Of a stretch of 64,000 bases of DNA, positions 8,661 to 16,585 are shown piece after piece (position 1 is the stretch's first letter; each line of letters starts with the position of its first letter). Where the stretch lies: NCBI RefSeq assembly GCF_036227405.1, contig NZ_CP109473.1:6634001-6698000 (forward strand). Reading direction: 5' to 3'. The stretch is from Streptomyces sp. NBC_01460. Lineage in GTDB: Bacteria; Actinomycetota; Actinomycetes; Streptomycetales; Streptomycetaceae. The translations under genes were made by a program, and so were the position numbers. The notes under the pieces were generated by a model, which was not told where the DNA came from, did not search any database, and was given only the letters and a program-made list of their open reading frames with translations.

Positions 8661-9437
8661 TCAGACCCCGGTCCGGGCCCGGATCGGCAGGGCCGCTCTC
8701 AGGTCCGGGTCCTCCAGGGCTCCCACGCCCCGTACCGCCACCGCCGCCAGGAGATCGCGGTCCGCGCCGCGCACCGGGGCCGGCAGCGAGTCCAGCCAGT
8801 GCTGCCCGCTCGGCGAGGCCCACGGGCTGTACGGGTGGTTCTCCACCCGCGCGATGGCCAGGCAGCCCAGCGTCAGTACGAGCGGCAGACCGAACCAGGC
8901 GGCCACCGGGCCCGCGTAGCCCATGTCCTGACCGGGGACCAGCATCGCGGTGGCCGCCAGGGCCACCACCAGCACCGCCGCGCCCCGGACGCCGCGCACC
9001 GCCGACTCCAGACCCGTCCGGGTCCCGTGCGGCACGGCCAGCCCCGCCGCGACCAGGCGGTCGGCGAGGGAGCGTACGGTGTCGGCCGTCGCCGCGGCGG
9101 CCCGTATCGGTGCTATCCGGGACTGGCCCGCCGGGCCGATCACGCGGATCACGGTGCGCTCGACCTCGTCCCGCCCCTCAGGATCGACGACCGTCGCCCA
9201 GCCCGTGTGGGCGAGCAGCAGCCGACGCCGCAGGTGCATGGAGACCAGCGCGAGATCGGCGACGCGCTGTGGTCCGCCGGCCAGGAACGCCGTCTCGTAC
9301 AGGTTGAGTTCGGGGGAGACGGCCGGCCGGGCGGCGGCGGGCGGCCGCTGTGCCGCACCCGCGGTGACGAGGCACAGCCGGATGCAGGAGACGGCGGCCG
9401 CGCACCACGCGACCAGAAGAAGCAGGACCCAGAGCAT
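8661..9437 (-). CDS. TIGR04222 domain membrane protein without Cys tail
   Basis: A 258-residue integral membrane protein. It has an N-terminal transmembrane helix (about 2-24), then a cytosolic TIGR04222-type domain beginning at NLYETAFLAGGPQRVADLAL (about 45-64), and one or two further helices around 150-200. It shares the (Y/L)xxxFLxGGPxRVxDxAL pattern with the upstream gene, so the two are paralogous. It ends in a plain helical segment (DLLAAVAVRGVGALEDPDLRAALPI) rather than a Gly/Ser/Cys tail. It is the third gene of the leftward MNIO operon, 117 bp after its neighbour. The ATG at 9437 lacks a strong ribosome site, so it may depend on read-through translation or a later start. Confidence 0.75.
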   Translation of the reverse strand: MLWVLLLLVAWCAAAVSCIRLCLVTAGAAQRPPAAARPAVSPELNLYETAFLAGGPQRVADLALVSMHLRRRLLLAHTGWATVVDPEGRDEVERTVIRVIGPAGQSRIAPIRAAAATADTVRSLADRLVAAGLAVPHGTRTGLESAVRGVRGAAVLVVALAATAMLVPGQDMGYAGPVAAWFGLPLVLTLGCLAIARVENHPYSPWASPSGQHWLDSLPAPVRGADRDLLAAVAVRGVGALEDPDLRAALPIRARTGV

Positions 9438-9554
9438 GGCGGAGTTCTATGCGAGAACGGCAGAGGAGCGCTATGCCGTGTTCACGATATGGACGCATCT
9501 CGGTCACACACGGTCATGCGTGGCTGGATTGCGCCCCTCTCAGGCTCCGTACGC

Positions 9555-9707
9555 TCACGAACTGCTGCCGCAGCTCGACCCGCTGCTGCAACTGGAGCCG
9601 CTGCTGCTGCAGCTGGATCCGCTGCTGCAGCTCGACCCCGAACTGCAGGTGGAGCCCGGTCCGGAGTCGCCGCCCCCGCCGGTGGAACCCCCGCAGCCGC
9701 CACCGCC
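9555..9707 (-). repeat. Tandem repeats encoding the Ser/Gly/Cys tail
   Basis: On the plus strand this reads as repeated variants of ctgctgcagct(g/c)ga(t/c)cc with an 18-21 bp period, preceded by Gly-coding runs. On the coding strand it gives the C-SSGSS ladder. Such repeats can expand or contract, so the Cys number probably varies between strains. Confidence 0.6.
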
Positions 9708-10550
9708 GGGACTCGTCCCCGCGCACCACAGCACCGGGATGAAGGCGTTCGCCGTGACCGGCGAGGTCGTCGAGCCCGACGAGGGGCGCAGGAAGGGCTG
9801 GTGCCGGGCGGCATCCGCCAACTGCCCCTGGAGCACGGGATCGGGGAGTGCGCGCAGACCGTGGGCTGCCACCAGATGGGCCGGATCGGCCACATGGGCG
9901 TTGGCCGTCCGGTAGTTGGCGGCGACCTGCCGTCCCGCCCGGGTGATCCGGGACCTGGCGGCCGCCGCTGTGCTGAACCCGACCACGGCCCCGGTGAGGA
10001 TCGCGGGCAGCATCTTCACCACGAAGGGCACCGGGAGGTCCGCGAAGGCGTCGAGCAGGGCGTACTGGACGACGGTCAGGGCGATGCTCACCGGCAGGCC
10101 GATGAGGGACCCGATCCCCAGGACGAGCCCCCACCGACGGCGCCCCCGGCTCTCGTCCGGGGCGATCAGCAGTCCCCGGGAGGCCAGCCCGTCGCCGATC
10201 TCCTGCACCGCGGGATGCCGCATCACCGCAGCCCGCAGGGTGCTCAGGGCCCCGCTGGGGGCCGCGGCCATCTCCTGGAGTACGGCACGCTCCACCGCGT
10301 CATGGGCCTCGGCCCGCTGGAGTGCGACGATGCCGGGTCCGCCGATGGTCAGCCGCCCGTCCGTGTGCATGCGGGTGAGCGCGGTGTCCACGACCCTGGC
10401 CGGACCGCCGCTGAGGAATGCCACTTCGGAGAGGTCGAGCAGGTAGCCGCCGGACCCGCCGCCCTGCCGGCCGGCGTGACGCGTCGCGACGATCAGGAGG
10501 GTGGAGGAGACGGCCACGGCAAGGGTCAGCAGAAGAGCGAGGAGGTTCAT
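9555..10550 (-). CDS. TIGR04222 membrane protein with Cys-repeat tail (putative MNIO substrate)
   Basis: A 331-residue membrane protein. It has an N-terminal transmembrane helix (about 3-22), the TIGR04222 domain from DLSEVAFLSGGPARVVDTAL (about 39-58), and a hydrophobic pair at about 140-200. The tail from about residue 276 is extreme: Gly-rich, then five cysteines at 302, 308, 314, 321 and 327 spaced by SSGSS or SSSGSS, plus earlier Cys at 276 and 286. The ATG at 10550 starts 7 bp after the stop of the MNIO gene, so the two are translationally coupled; the larger frame to 10832 is an antisense artefact. A cysteine ladder beside a DUF692 enzyme resembles the arrangement of MNIO-modified peptides. 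Membrane anchoring would make this an unusual protein-sized substrate. The modification is inferred. Confidence 0.8.
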   Translation of the reverse strand: MNLLALLLTLAVAVSSTLLIVATRHAGRQGGGSGGYLLDLSEVAFLSGGPARVVDTALTRMHTDGRLTIGGPGIVALQRAEAHDAVERAVLQEMAAAPSGALSTLRAAVMRHPAVQEIGDGLASRGLLIAPDESRGRRRWGLVLGIGSLIGLPVSIALTVVQYALLDAFADLPVPFVVKMLPAILTGAVVGFSTAAAARSRITRAGRQVAANYRTANAHVADPAHLVAAHGLRALPDPVLQGQLADAARHQPFLRPSSGSTTSPVTANAFIPVLWCAGTSPGGGGCGGSTGGGGDSGPGSTCSSGSSCSSGSSCSSSGSSCSSGSSCGSSS

Positions 10551-10557
10551 GGCGTGG

Positions 10558-11847
10558 TCACTTTCCGAGGAGGGCGGCACGGGCGGAGCGGACCAGACGG
10601 GTCGCGCGGCGCGGGGGACGGGGGCCGGCGCGGTCCTGCCACCAGAGGGTGAGCCGTCGCCGGGCCGCCTCGTCGTCGGGCCGGCCCTCGACGAGCAGCA
10701 GCTCGGCGAAGGCCAGGGCGTCGCGGCGGTAACCGCCGGACATCGGCCGGTTCCTGGCGTACGCGAGGAACGCCTTCCGGTAGCCGTCGCCGAGGATCTC
10801 GGGCAGCTCCGGTGCGACCTTGGCGACGACATCGGCCCGCTTCGCGGCCAGGGCGCGGCTCTGCACCCCGAGGCGCCGGTGGTCGAAGCCGTCCGGCACC
10901 GGTGTTCCGGCCACCAGCGAGGAGAGCAGGGCGGTCTGCGCCACGGCGGTCCGGTCGCGGGCTCCGGCCGCGGGGGCCGGCTCCGGTCGCCGGACGGTCC
11001 TTCCGCAGGCGGCTCCCCGGGCGGTGGACGCCTCGGCCGGCGTGGAGCGGATCGCGGCCAGTTCGCCGGCCAGCTCCTCGGCCGACGGGAAGTCGTCGTC
11101 GCGCTCCAGCAGCACCCCCGGCGGGTCGACGCGCGAGCGGAGCTCGGCCAGCACGTCCAGGACGGGCTGCGTCACGGGATGCGCGTGCGTGTCGTGCCAG
11201 ACGCCGTCCTTCTCGACGCCGCCCGCCACATGCACGTACGCGATGGCCTCGACCGGCAGTTCGTCGAGCGCGGTCACGGGGTCCTCGCCGCGGTTGACGT
11301 GGTTGGTGTGCAGGTTCGCGACGTCGATCAGCAGCCGCACACCGGTGCGTTCGACCAGCTCCGCGAGGAACTGCCCCTCGGTCAGCTCCTCGCCGGGCCA
11401 GGAGACCAGCGCGGCGATGTTCTCCAGGGCCAGCGGGACGGGCAGCGAGTCCTGCGCGATCCGCACGTTCTCGCACAGGACGCCCAGCGCGTCCCAGGTC
11501 CGGGGCACCGGAAGCAGATGGCCCGCCTCCAGCACCGGGGAGGCGGTGAGCGGCCCCCCGGCGCGTACGAACGCGATGTGCTCCGTCACCAGCGGGGTGC
11601 CCAGGAGTTCGGCCCGCGCCGCCAGCCCGGCGAGGCGGCCGGGATCCGGGCGGTCGGCGCCGCCCAGGCCCAGCGAGACCCCGTGCGGGACGACCGTGAC
11701 CCCGCGCTCCCGGAGCCGTACCAGTGAGTCCGGGAGATGGTCCGTGCAGAGGTTCTCCGCGACCGCCTCGACCCAGTCGACGCCCGGCAGGGCCTCGACG
11801 GCGTCCGCGATCTCCGGCCGCCAGCCGATGCCGATTCCCAGCTTCAT
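10558..11847 (-). CDS. DUF692/MNIO-family iron enzyme with C-terminal partner-like domain
   Basis: A 429-residue cytosolic protein. Residues 1-270 form a DUF692 TIM barrel, the multinuclear non-haem iron oxidase family (MbnB, TglH, bufferin enzymes) that modifies cysteines in ribosomal peptides. Likely metal ligands are all visible: H55 (VPHGVS), H90 (TEH), E142 (LEN), D175, N178 and H180-H183 ([10 protein letters not shown]), H206 (YVHVAGG), D219-H221-H223 (HDTHAH) and E248 (LLERDDD). After a linker, residues about 300-405 ([36 protein letters not shown]) recall the DUF2063-type partner proteins that are usually separate genes. The ATG at 11847 follows GGAGGGGAC. It is the first gene of the operon with the Cys-tail protein. 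Family call secure; chemistry and partner identity inferred. Confidence 0.85.
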   Translation of the reverse strand: MKLGIGIGWRPEIADAVEALPGVDWVEAVAENLCTDHLPDSLVRLRERGVTVVPHGVSLGLGGADRPDPGRLAGLAARAELLGTPLVTEHIAFVRAGGPLTASPVLEAGHLLPVPRTWDALGVLCENVRIAQDSLPVPLALENIAALVSWPGEELTEGQFLAELVERTGVRLLIDVANLHTNHVNRGEDPVTALDELPVEAIAYVHVAGGVEKDGVWHDTHAHPVTQPVLDVLAELRSRVDPPGVLLERDDDFPSAEELAGELAAIRSTPAEASTARGAACGRTVRRPEPAPAAGARDRTAVAQTALLSSLVAGTPVPDGFDHRRLGVQSRALAAKRADVVAKVAPELPEILGDGYRKAFLAYARNRPMSGGYRRDALAFAELLLVEGRPDDEAARRRLTLWWQDRAGPRPPRRATRLVRSARAALLGK

Positions 11848-11913
11848 GATGTCCCCTCCCCGTTCTGTGCAGGGGTCATGGCCCCGCCGGACGCCGGTGA
11901 ATCCGGATGAGGG

Positions 11914-11940
11914 GACGTTCAGAGCTGAATTTGAGGTTCC
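11914..11940 (-). promoter_or_regulatory. Candidate ECF-sigma promoter of the MNIO operon
   Basis: On the minus strand, GGAACC (11940-11935) is followed after 17 nt by CGTC (11917-11914), the shape of many ECF sigma factor promoters. Transcription would begin about 60 nt before the MNIO start codon. Many MNIO operons in other bacteria are under ECF sigma factors, but the match here is by eye only. Confidence 0.35.
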
Positions 11941-12074
11941 CGGAGGTGCGCAAAAAGGCCCGTTATCCGATCGTGATGCTTCAGGTGTCCGGGTCGGAAC
12001 GCCGTCGACCTGCGGAAACGTGGGGCGGGGCGCACGCGTCGACGACTCGGACACACCGGATTAATTCCGGGCTC

Positions 12075-12092
12075 CGTTGACGGAGATCAACG
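12075..12092 (+). promoter_or_regulatory. Inverted repeat overlapping a -35-like TTGACG
   Basis: CGTTGA-N6-TCAACG is a perfect 6-bp-arm inverted repeat that includes TTGACG. A weak -10 (CATGCT) lies 18 nt on. It could be the operator and promoter of the GH43-like gene 350 bp downstream, though the long leader makes this uncertain. Confidence 0.3.
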
Positions 12093-12446
12093 AGCGTTCG
12101 CATGCTGATCGACATGCCGTCCCAGGAGCGCCCCGCCTCACGATTCCGGATGATTTCGGCGAGGGGAACGATCCCGCACCCGAACCGCCGGGCAGGAACC
12201 ACGTGTTCCGCCGCAGGGCACACGGCTCCCGTGCGCCGACCGGGGCGACTCCGCCGGACGGCCCCGGCGCGGACCCGCTAGCCGACGCCCCGACCGACCG
12301 ACTGACCGGGCCCGGTCCAGGGCCCGGCCCGGTGCTCGGCCGCGCCGGCCGACGGTCTTCCCGGCCGGTCGTCCTCGGCCTCGACCGGCCCGTGGGCTCC
12401 GGACCTCGGCCCTCGCGCCCCGGAACGATGAAGGAGAACACCACCG

Positions 12447-13802
12447 ATGAGCAGTTCCGAGAACACGCCGCAGGTCGGCCGCCGGTCCCTGCTGGCCCGT
12501 GCCGCCGGCGTAGGAGCGGTGGCGGCACTGCCCGTGGCCGCCGTCCCGGCGGCGCAGGCCTCGGCCGCCCCGGCGCCCGGCCGGCCCGCTCCGGCCCCGT
12601 CGATGGGGCGCTACCCGGAGAACTGGCCCGACCCCGAGCCCTACGGACTCGCGGACACCCGGCCGGACCTGTGGCCACGGGAGGACAACTCCTTCGTCCT
12701 CCCGCTGGAACTGCGCCCCCGCGACGAGGAGCGGGGCGTGGTGTGGATGCGGGACACCTACGTCAACTGCTTCGTCGTGGACGGGCGTCCGCTCTACGTG
12801 GCCACGGGCACCACCCGGGTGCCGGGGCTCGAAGCGGCCGGCCCGTGGAACGACGGCATCTTCGTCTGGCTGGCCCGCTCACTCCGAGGGCCGTGGAAGC
12901 TGGCCGACACGACCGGGATCCGGCCCGGAGCGGAGAAGGGCAAGGTGTGGTCGCCCGAGTTCACCGACGAGAACCGGCCGGGGAGGACGGTCGTCGCCCC
13001 CTGGCAGGAGTACTGGTACGACGAGCAGTTCGGCAAGCGCGGCCAGGCATGGGCCCCGGAGCTGCACCGCTTCCGCGGGAAGTGGTACATCGTGGCGTGC
13101 ATGGGGGACCACTCCGAGAAGGTCGGCTCGTTCATGCTCGTGAGCGAGGGAGGGGTCGAGGGCCCGTACCGGCTCGTCGAGGGCAACCTGGAGAAGCCCT
13201 TCGGCGAGTCGTTCATAGGGGGCCCGAGCTTCATCAAGCCCGGCGCCTACCACCACATCGACGGCAGCCTCTACAGCGAGGGCGACGACGCCTGGCTCGT
13301 GCTGCACAACAACCTGTACGCGAAGTTCCGCGACGACATGGAGGACATCCTCCCGACGACGGACCTCCCCGCGTTCCGGCAGACCCCGTACACGCCCGAG
13401 CCGTACCTGGAAGGCGCGTACGTCTTCAAGCACGGGGGTAAGTACTTCCTCCTCCACGCGGCCTGGGACCGGACGTCGGTCGACGCCGACGGCACCGCGC
13501 GCCAGGCCTACGCCCCGGCCGGGACCGGCCGTGTGCAGTACCAGTACGACGCGGTGGCCGCCGTGTCGGACACCTTCGAGGGCCCGTACTCCGAGCGCTG
13601 GACCGTCGGGGTCGGCGCCGGCCACAACAACTTCTTCGCGGACGCCCACGGCGATCTGTGGGCGACGTTCTTCCGCAATCCCAACTTCGGCCACTGGTCC
13701 AACCCCTCGCGTCTCGCCGACGCGGCCGTGCCCGGCGTCGTGCGGGTGGAGTGGACCGGCCCGAAGGGCAACCGCCTGTACGTCCGGCGCCGGGACCACT
13801 GA
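12447..13802 (+). CDS. Tat-exported GH43-like five-bladed beta-propeller protein
   Basis: A 451-residue secreted protein with a twin-arginine signal (GRRSLLARAAGVGAVAALPVA, cleaved near AQASA, about 40). The mature part looks like a glycoside hydrolase family 43 propeller. Its repeated blades contain VWMRDTYVNCFVVDGRPLYVA, GPWNDGIFVW, WAPELHRFRGKWYIVACMG, FIGGPSFIKPGAYHHI and GPYSERWTVG-GAGHNNFF. The acidic residues in MRDTY, APEL and GAGHN-type contexts are where GH43 enzymes keep their base, modulator and metal. The exact substrate (arabinan, xylan or galactan) cannot be read off. The ATG has AAGGAG 10 nt upstream. It stands alone between a long leader region and a strong terminator. A sugar-binding or lyase propeller is the main alternative. 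Confidence 0.7.
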   Translation: MSSSENTPQVGRRSLLARAAGVGAVAALPVAAVPAAQASAAPAPGRPAPAPSMGRYPENWPDPEPYGLADTRPDLWPREDNSFVLPLELRPRDEERGVVWMRDTYVNCFVVDGRPLYVATGTTRVPGLEAAGPWNDGIFVWLARSLRGPWKLADTTGIRPGAEKGKVWSPEFTDENRPGRTVVAPWQEYWYDEQFGKRGQAWAPELHRFRGKWYIVACMGDHSEKVGSFMLVSEGGVEGPYRLVEGNLEKPFGESFIGGPSFIKPGAYHHIDGSLYSEGDDAWLVLHNNLYAKFRDDMEDILPTTDLPAFRQTPYTPEPYLEGAYVFKHGGKYFLLHAAWDRTSVDADGTARQAYAPAGTGRVQYQYDAVAAVSDTFEGPYSERWTVGVGAGHNNFFADAHGDLWATFFRNPNFGHWSNPSRLADAAVPGVVRVEWTGPKGNRLYVRRRDH

Positions 13803-13824
13803 GCCTTCCGGGCGGCGCGCGTGC

Positions 13825-13854
13825 CCGGGGACGCCGACGGGGCGGCGTCCCCGG
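13825..13854 (+). terminator. Hairpin terminator after the GH43-like gene
   Basis: A 12-bp perfect stem ccggggacgccg (13825-13836) with 13843-13854 and a 6-nt loop, 22 bp after the stop codon. Confidence 0.75.
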
Positions 13855-13920
13855 CATGGTGCCGGTGGATGCCGCCCCGGAGGGGACGAGGTGCGGGAGC
13901 GGCCCGCGTGCTCATGCCGG

Positions 13921-14712
13921 TTACTTCGGGTCGCGCTTGAACGCGCTGGTCGACCAGGTGTAGCCGAGTGCGGTCAGGGCCACGGTCCAGGCGAGGGCGA
14001 GCCAGCCGTTGTGGCCGATCTCGGTGCCCAGGAGGAGGCCGCGGAGGGTTTCGATGGCGGGGGTGAAGGGCTGGTACTCGGCGATCGGCTGGAACCAGCC
14101 GGGCATGGCGTCGACGGGGGTGAAGGCGCTGGAGATGAGCGGCAGCAGGATCAGGGGCATCGCGCTGTTGCCGGCGGCTTCGGCGTTGGGGCTGGCCATG
14201 CCCATGCCGACGGCGATCCAGGTGAGGGCGAGGGCGAAGAGGGCGAGGAGTCCGAAGGCTGCCAGCCACTCCAGGGCGGTGGCGTCCACGGAGCGGAAGC
14301 CGATGGCCACGCCGACGGCTCCCACGAGGACGACGGCGGCGACGGACTGCAGGACGCTGCCGACGACGTGGCCGATCAGGATGGATCCGCGGTGGATGGC
14401 CATGGTGCGGAAGCGGGCGATGATGCCTTCCGACATGTCGGTGGCGACGGACACCGCGGCGCCGATGACGGTGCTGCCGATGGTCATCAGCAGGATGCCG
14501 GGCAGGATGTAGGCGATGTAGTCGGAGCGGTCCGCGCCGCCGCCGGCGATGCCGGCGCTCATGACGTCGCCGAAGATGTAGACGAAGAGCAGCAGGAGCA
14601 TGACCGGGGTGAGCAGCAGGTTCAGGGTCATGGAGGGGTAGCGGCGGGCGTGCAGGAGGTTGCGGCGCAGCATGGTTCTGGAGTCGCGTACGGCGAGGGT
14701 CAGGGTGCTCAT
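13921..14712 (-). CDS. ABC-2 type exporter permease (DrrB-like)
   Basis: A 263-residue membrane protein with six predicted helices of the ABC-2/DrrB type. These start with SMTLNLLLTPVMLLLLFVYIFG and include a long TDMSEGIIARFRTMAI loop that is a hallmark of daunorubicin-type exporters. Its start overlaps the stop of the ATPase gene by 4 bp (ATGA), so they are translationally coupled. Together they should export a hydrophobic compound or antibiotic; the substrate is unknown. Confidence 0.88.
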   Translation of the reverse strand: MSTLTLAVRDSRTMLRRNLLHARRYPSMTLNLLLTPVMLLLLFVYIFGDVMSAGIAGGGADRSDYIAYILPGILLMTIGSTVIGAAVSVATDMSEGIIARFRTMAIHRGSILIGHVVGSVLQSVAAVVLVGAVGVAIGFRSVDATALEWLAAFGLLALFALALTWIAVGMGMASPNAEAAGNSAMPLILLPLISSAFTPVDAMPGWFQPIAEYQPFTPAIETLRGLLLGTEIGHNGWLALAWTVALTALGYTWSTSAFKRDPK

Positions 14713-15671
14713 CGGGCGTTCTCCTGGGTCTGGTTGTTCTGGGCGGGGACGGTGGCGTCGGTGAGGGCGAAGAAGACGTCGTCGAGGTCGGGGGTGTGGA
14801 CGGTCAGTTCGTCGGCCTCGATGCCGGCGGTGTCCAGGCGGTCGAGGACGGTGCGCAGTTCGCGCTGGCTGCCGTCGCTGGGGATGCGTACGGTGAGGGA
14901 TTCGTCGTCGCCGGTGGCCTCGTTCAGCGTGGTGGTGGCGGAGCGGTAGGCGGCGGGGTCGGTGAAGCGGAGGCGGACGTGTCCGCCGGGGACGAGCCGC
15001 TTGAGCTGGTCGGCACTGCCTTCGGCGGCGATGCGGCCGTCGTGGAGGACGGCGATGTGGTCGGCGAGTTCGTCGGCCTCCTCCAGGTACTGCGTGGTGA
15101 GGAAGACGGTGACCCCGTCGGTGACGAGCTCGCGGATGATGCCCCACATGGTGTGACGGGCGCGGGGGTCGAGCCCGGTGGTGGGCTCGTCGAGGAAGAT
15201 GATCCGGGGGCCGCCCACCAGCGTCATCGCGATGTCCAGTCGCCGCTTCATACCGCCGGAGTAGCTCGCGGCCGGCTTCTTCGCCGCCTCCACCAGATCG
15301 AAGCGCTCCAGGAGCTCCGCGGTCACCCGCCGCCCCTCCGCCTTCGACAGGTGGTGCAGGTCCGCCATGAGGAGCATGTTCTCCTCACCCGTGATCAGCC
15401 CGTCCACCGCCGAGAACTGACCCGTCACACCGATCACACTGCGCACCGCGTGCGGTTCGGCGACCACGTCGTGGCCCCCGACGCGCAGGTCACCGGCGTC
15501 GGCGCCGATGAGGGTGGAGAGGATCTTGACGGCGGTGGTCTTGCCGGCACCGTTCGGGCCGAGCAGGGAGAAGACGGTTCCTTCGGGGACGGCGAGGTCG
15601 ATGCCGGCGAGGACGGTCTTGTCGCCGTAGGACTTCCGCAGCCCGTTCGCCGCGATGGCCAAGCTGGTCAT
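14709..15671 (-). CDS. ABC exporter ATPase (DrrA-like)
   Basis: A 320-residue ATP-binding subunit. Walker A is LLGPNGAGKTTAVKIL (about 40-55), signature SYSGGMKRRLDIA, Walker B IIFLDEPTTGLDPRAR, and a DrrA-like C-terminal domain follows (about 225-310) with an acidic TPDLDDVFFAL motif. The ATG at 15671 is preceded by AAGGAGCAA. It lies 28 bp after the DUF4097 gene, so DUF4097, ATPase and permease form one leftward operon. The divergent MarR-like regulator is its likely controller. Confidence 0.9.
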   Translation of the reverse strand: MTSLAIAANGLRKSYGDKTVLAGIDLAVPEGTVFSLLGPNGAGKTTAVKILSTLIGADAGDLRVGGHDVVAEPHAVRSVIGVTGQFSAVDGLITGEENMLLMADLHHLSKAEGRRVTAELLERFDLVEAAKKPAASYSGGMKRRLDIAMTLVGGPRIIFLDEPTTGLDPRARHTMWGIIRELVTDGVTVFLTTQYLEEADELADHIAVLHDGRIAAEGSADQLKRLVPGGHVRLRFTDPAAYRSATTTLNEATGDDESLTVRIPSDGSQRELRTVLDRLDTAGIEADELTVHTPDLDDVFFALTDATVPAQNNQTQENAR

Positions 15672-15699
15672 GGGGGTTGCTCCTTCTCGGGACTGCGGG

Positions 15700-16362
15700 T
15701 CAGAGGCTGCGGGCGGTGATGTCGCCCTGAGTGGTGGTCGCGTGGATGTCGAGGGCGGTGCTGCCGTCGTTCCTGAGCTCGTTGCTGATCCGGCCGAGGG
15801 TGGTGCCGGCGTCCAGGGCGGCCGAGACGCCGGTGGCGGCGGTGACGGAGATGTCGCCCTTCTGGGTGGTGAGGACGACCCTGCCGCCACCGGCCTCAGC
15901 GATCCGGATGTCACCCCTCGTGGTGCTGATCTCCGCGGGGCCGCCGAGCCGGCCGACCTCGACGTCGCCGTCGGTCGCGGTGAGGCGGACGCTCGCGGCC
16001 TCGTCGATCTTGATCTGGTGGTACGCGCCGTCGAAGGCGACGTCGCCGAGGCGGCCGACGGCCCGGAACTCGGTGCTCGACGCCTTCGCCTCGACGCGGG
16101 AGCCGGCGGGCAGCTGCACCGTCACCTCGACGGATCCGGAGGCGCCGAGGTGCTCGTTCTTCACGGGGACCGAGATCCGCAGGACTCCGTCGGCGTACGC
16201 GGTCGTGGTCTGCTCCGCCGTCTTCACGTCGCGGCTCTTCGAGGCGTTCGTGGGCCGGACCTCGACCACGGTGTCCGCGCGGTCGGCGGCGATGATCTGG
16301 ACGCGTCCGGCGGGGATGTCCAGGATGGCGGCGATCGGGGCGGGGGTCTCGAACTTCTGCAT
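15700..16362 (-). CDS. DUF4097 family beta-helix protein
   Basis: A 220-residue protein of the DUF4097 family, built of regularly repeated beta strands. The pattern G-D-(V/I) recurs in phrases such as ATDGDVEVGRLGGPAEISTTRGDIRIAEAGG and TTQKGDISV. It has no signal peptide, so it is probably cytosolic. Members of the family are often encoded with ABC exporters and their regulators; their role is unclear and may be adhesion- or stress-related scaffolding. It is the first gene of the exporter operon. The ATG at 16362 has AAGGAG upstream. Confidence 0.8.
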   Translation of the reverse strand: MQKFETPAPIAAILDIPAGRVQIIAADRADTVVEVRPTNASKSRDVKTAEQTTTAYADGVLRISVPVKNEHLGASGSVEVTVQLPAGSRVEAKASSTEFRAVGRLGDVAFDGAYHQIKIDEAASVRLTATDGDVEVGRLGGPAEISTTRGDIRIAEAGGGRVVLTTQKGDISVTAATGVSAALDAGTTLGRISNELRNDGSTALDIHATTTQGDITARSL

Positions 16363-16382
16363 CGTGCTCTCCTTGTGACTCG

Positions 16383-16395
16383 TTGTTTCGAACAA
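16383..16395. promoter_or_regulatory. Inverted repeat TTGTT-N3-AACAA upstream of DUF4097 operon
   Basis: A perfect 5-bp-arm repeat (ttgtttcgaacaa), 21 bp upstream of the DUF4097 start. It is one of three CAAC/GTTG-type inverted repeats in the divergent promoter region and a plausible operator. Confidence 0.45.
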
Positions 16396-16425
16396 TGGAA
16401 AAGCTACGTTGCGTTCGATGACCCG

Positions 16426-16441
16426 GCAACAGCGTTGTTGC
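16426..16441. promoter_or_regulatory. Inverted repeat GCAACA-N4-TGTTGC
   Basis: A perfect 6-bp-arm palindrome central to the DUF4097/regulator divergent region. By its symmetry it is the best candidate operator for the adjacent regulator. Confidence 0.45.
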
Positions 16442-16501
16442 GTCAAATCCTTGTTCTGGCAGGTAGTTGCCGTGTTTTCGTTGCGGAGATCCTGAAAGGA
16501 A

Positions 16502-16529
16502 TGCAACGCGCGTGACGTCAAGTGTTGCA
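16502..16529. promoter_or_regulatory. Inverted repeat TGCAAC-N16-GTTGCA
   Basis: Wide-spaced repeat that reuses the CAAC/GTTG half-site seen in the two other palindromes. It lies 57-84 bp upstream of the regulator start and could give autoregulation. Confidence 0.4.
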
Positions 16530-16585
16530 ATGGGTTGAACGTGAACGCTATTCTCGCGGCATCGGACCACACGAAGGAGCGCGCG

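Larger units (their letters stand above)
11848..12446. other. 599-bp divergent intergenic region
   Basis: This separates the MNIO operon (-) from the GH43-like gene (+). It holds a candidate ECF-type promoter for the operon and an inverted repeat near 12075. The stretch 12230-12440 is GC-rich low-complexity sequence. Short frames on either strand have no credible start or composition; I see no further gene. Confidence 0.6.

Noticed and set aside
8377..8823. A 148-residue minus-strand frame covering the hairpins after hemQ
   Set aside because: Gly/Arg/Pro-rich, overlaps two strong inverted repeats and the end of the TIGR04222 gene.
11981..12223. An 80-residue minus-strand frame upstream of the MNIO gene, considered as an extra Cys peptide substrate
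   Set aside because: It has only scattered cysteines, no ribosome site and spans the candidate inverted repeat; composition is not that of a coding region.
12077..13441. A 454-residue plus-strand frame overlapping the GH43-like gene
   Set aside because: Its later part is a shifted frame of the GH43-like gene and the front part is GC-rich low-complexity sequence without a ribosome site.
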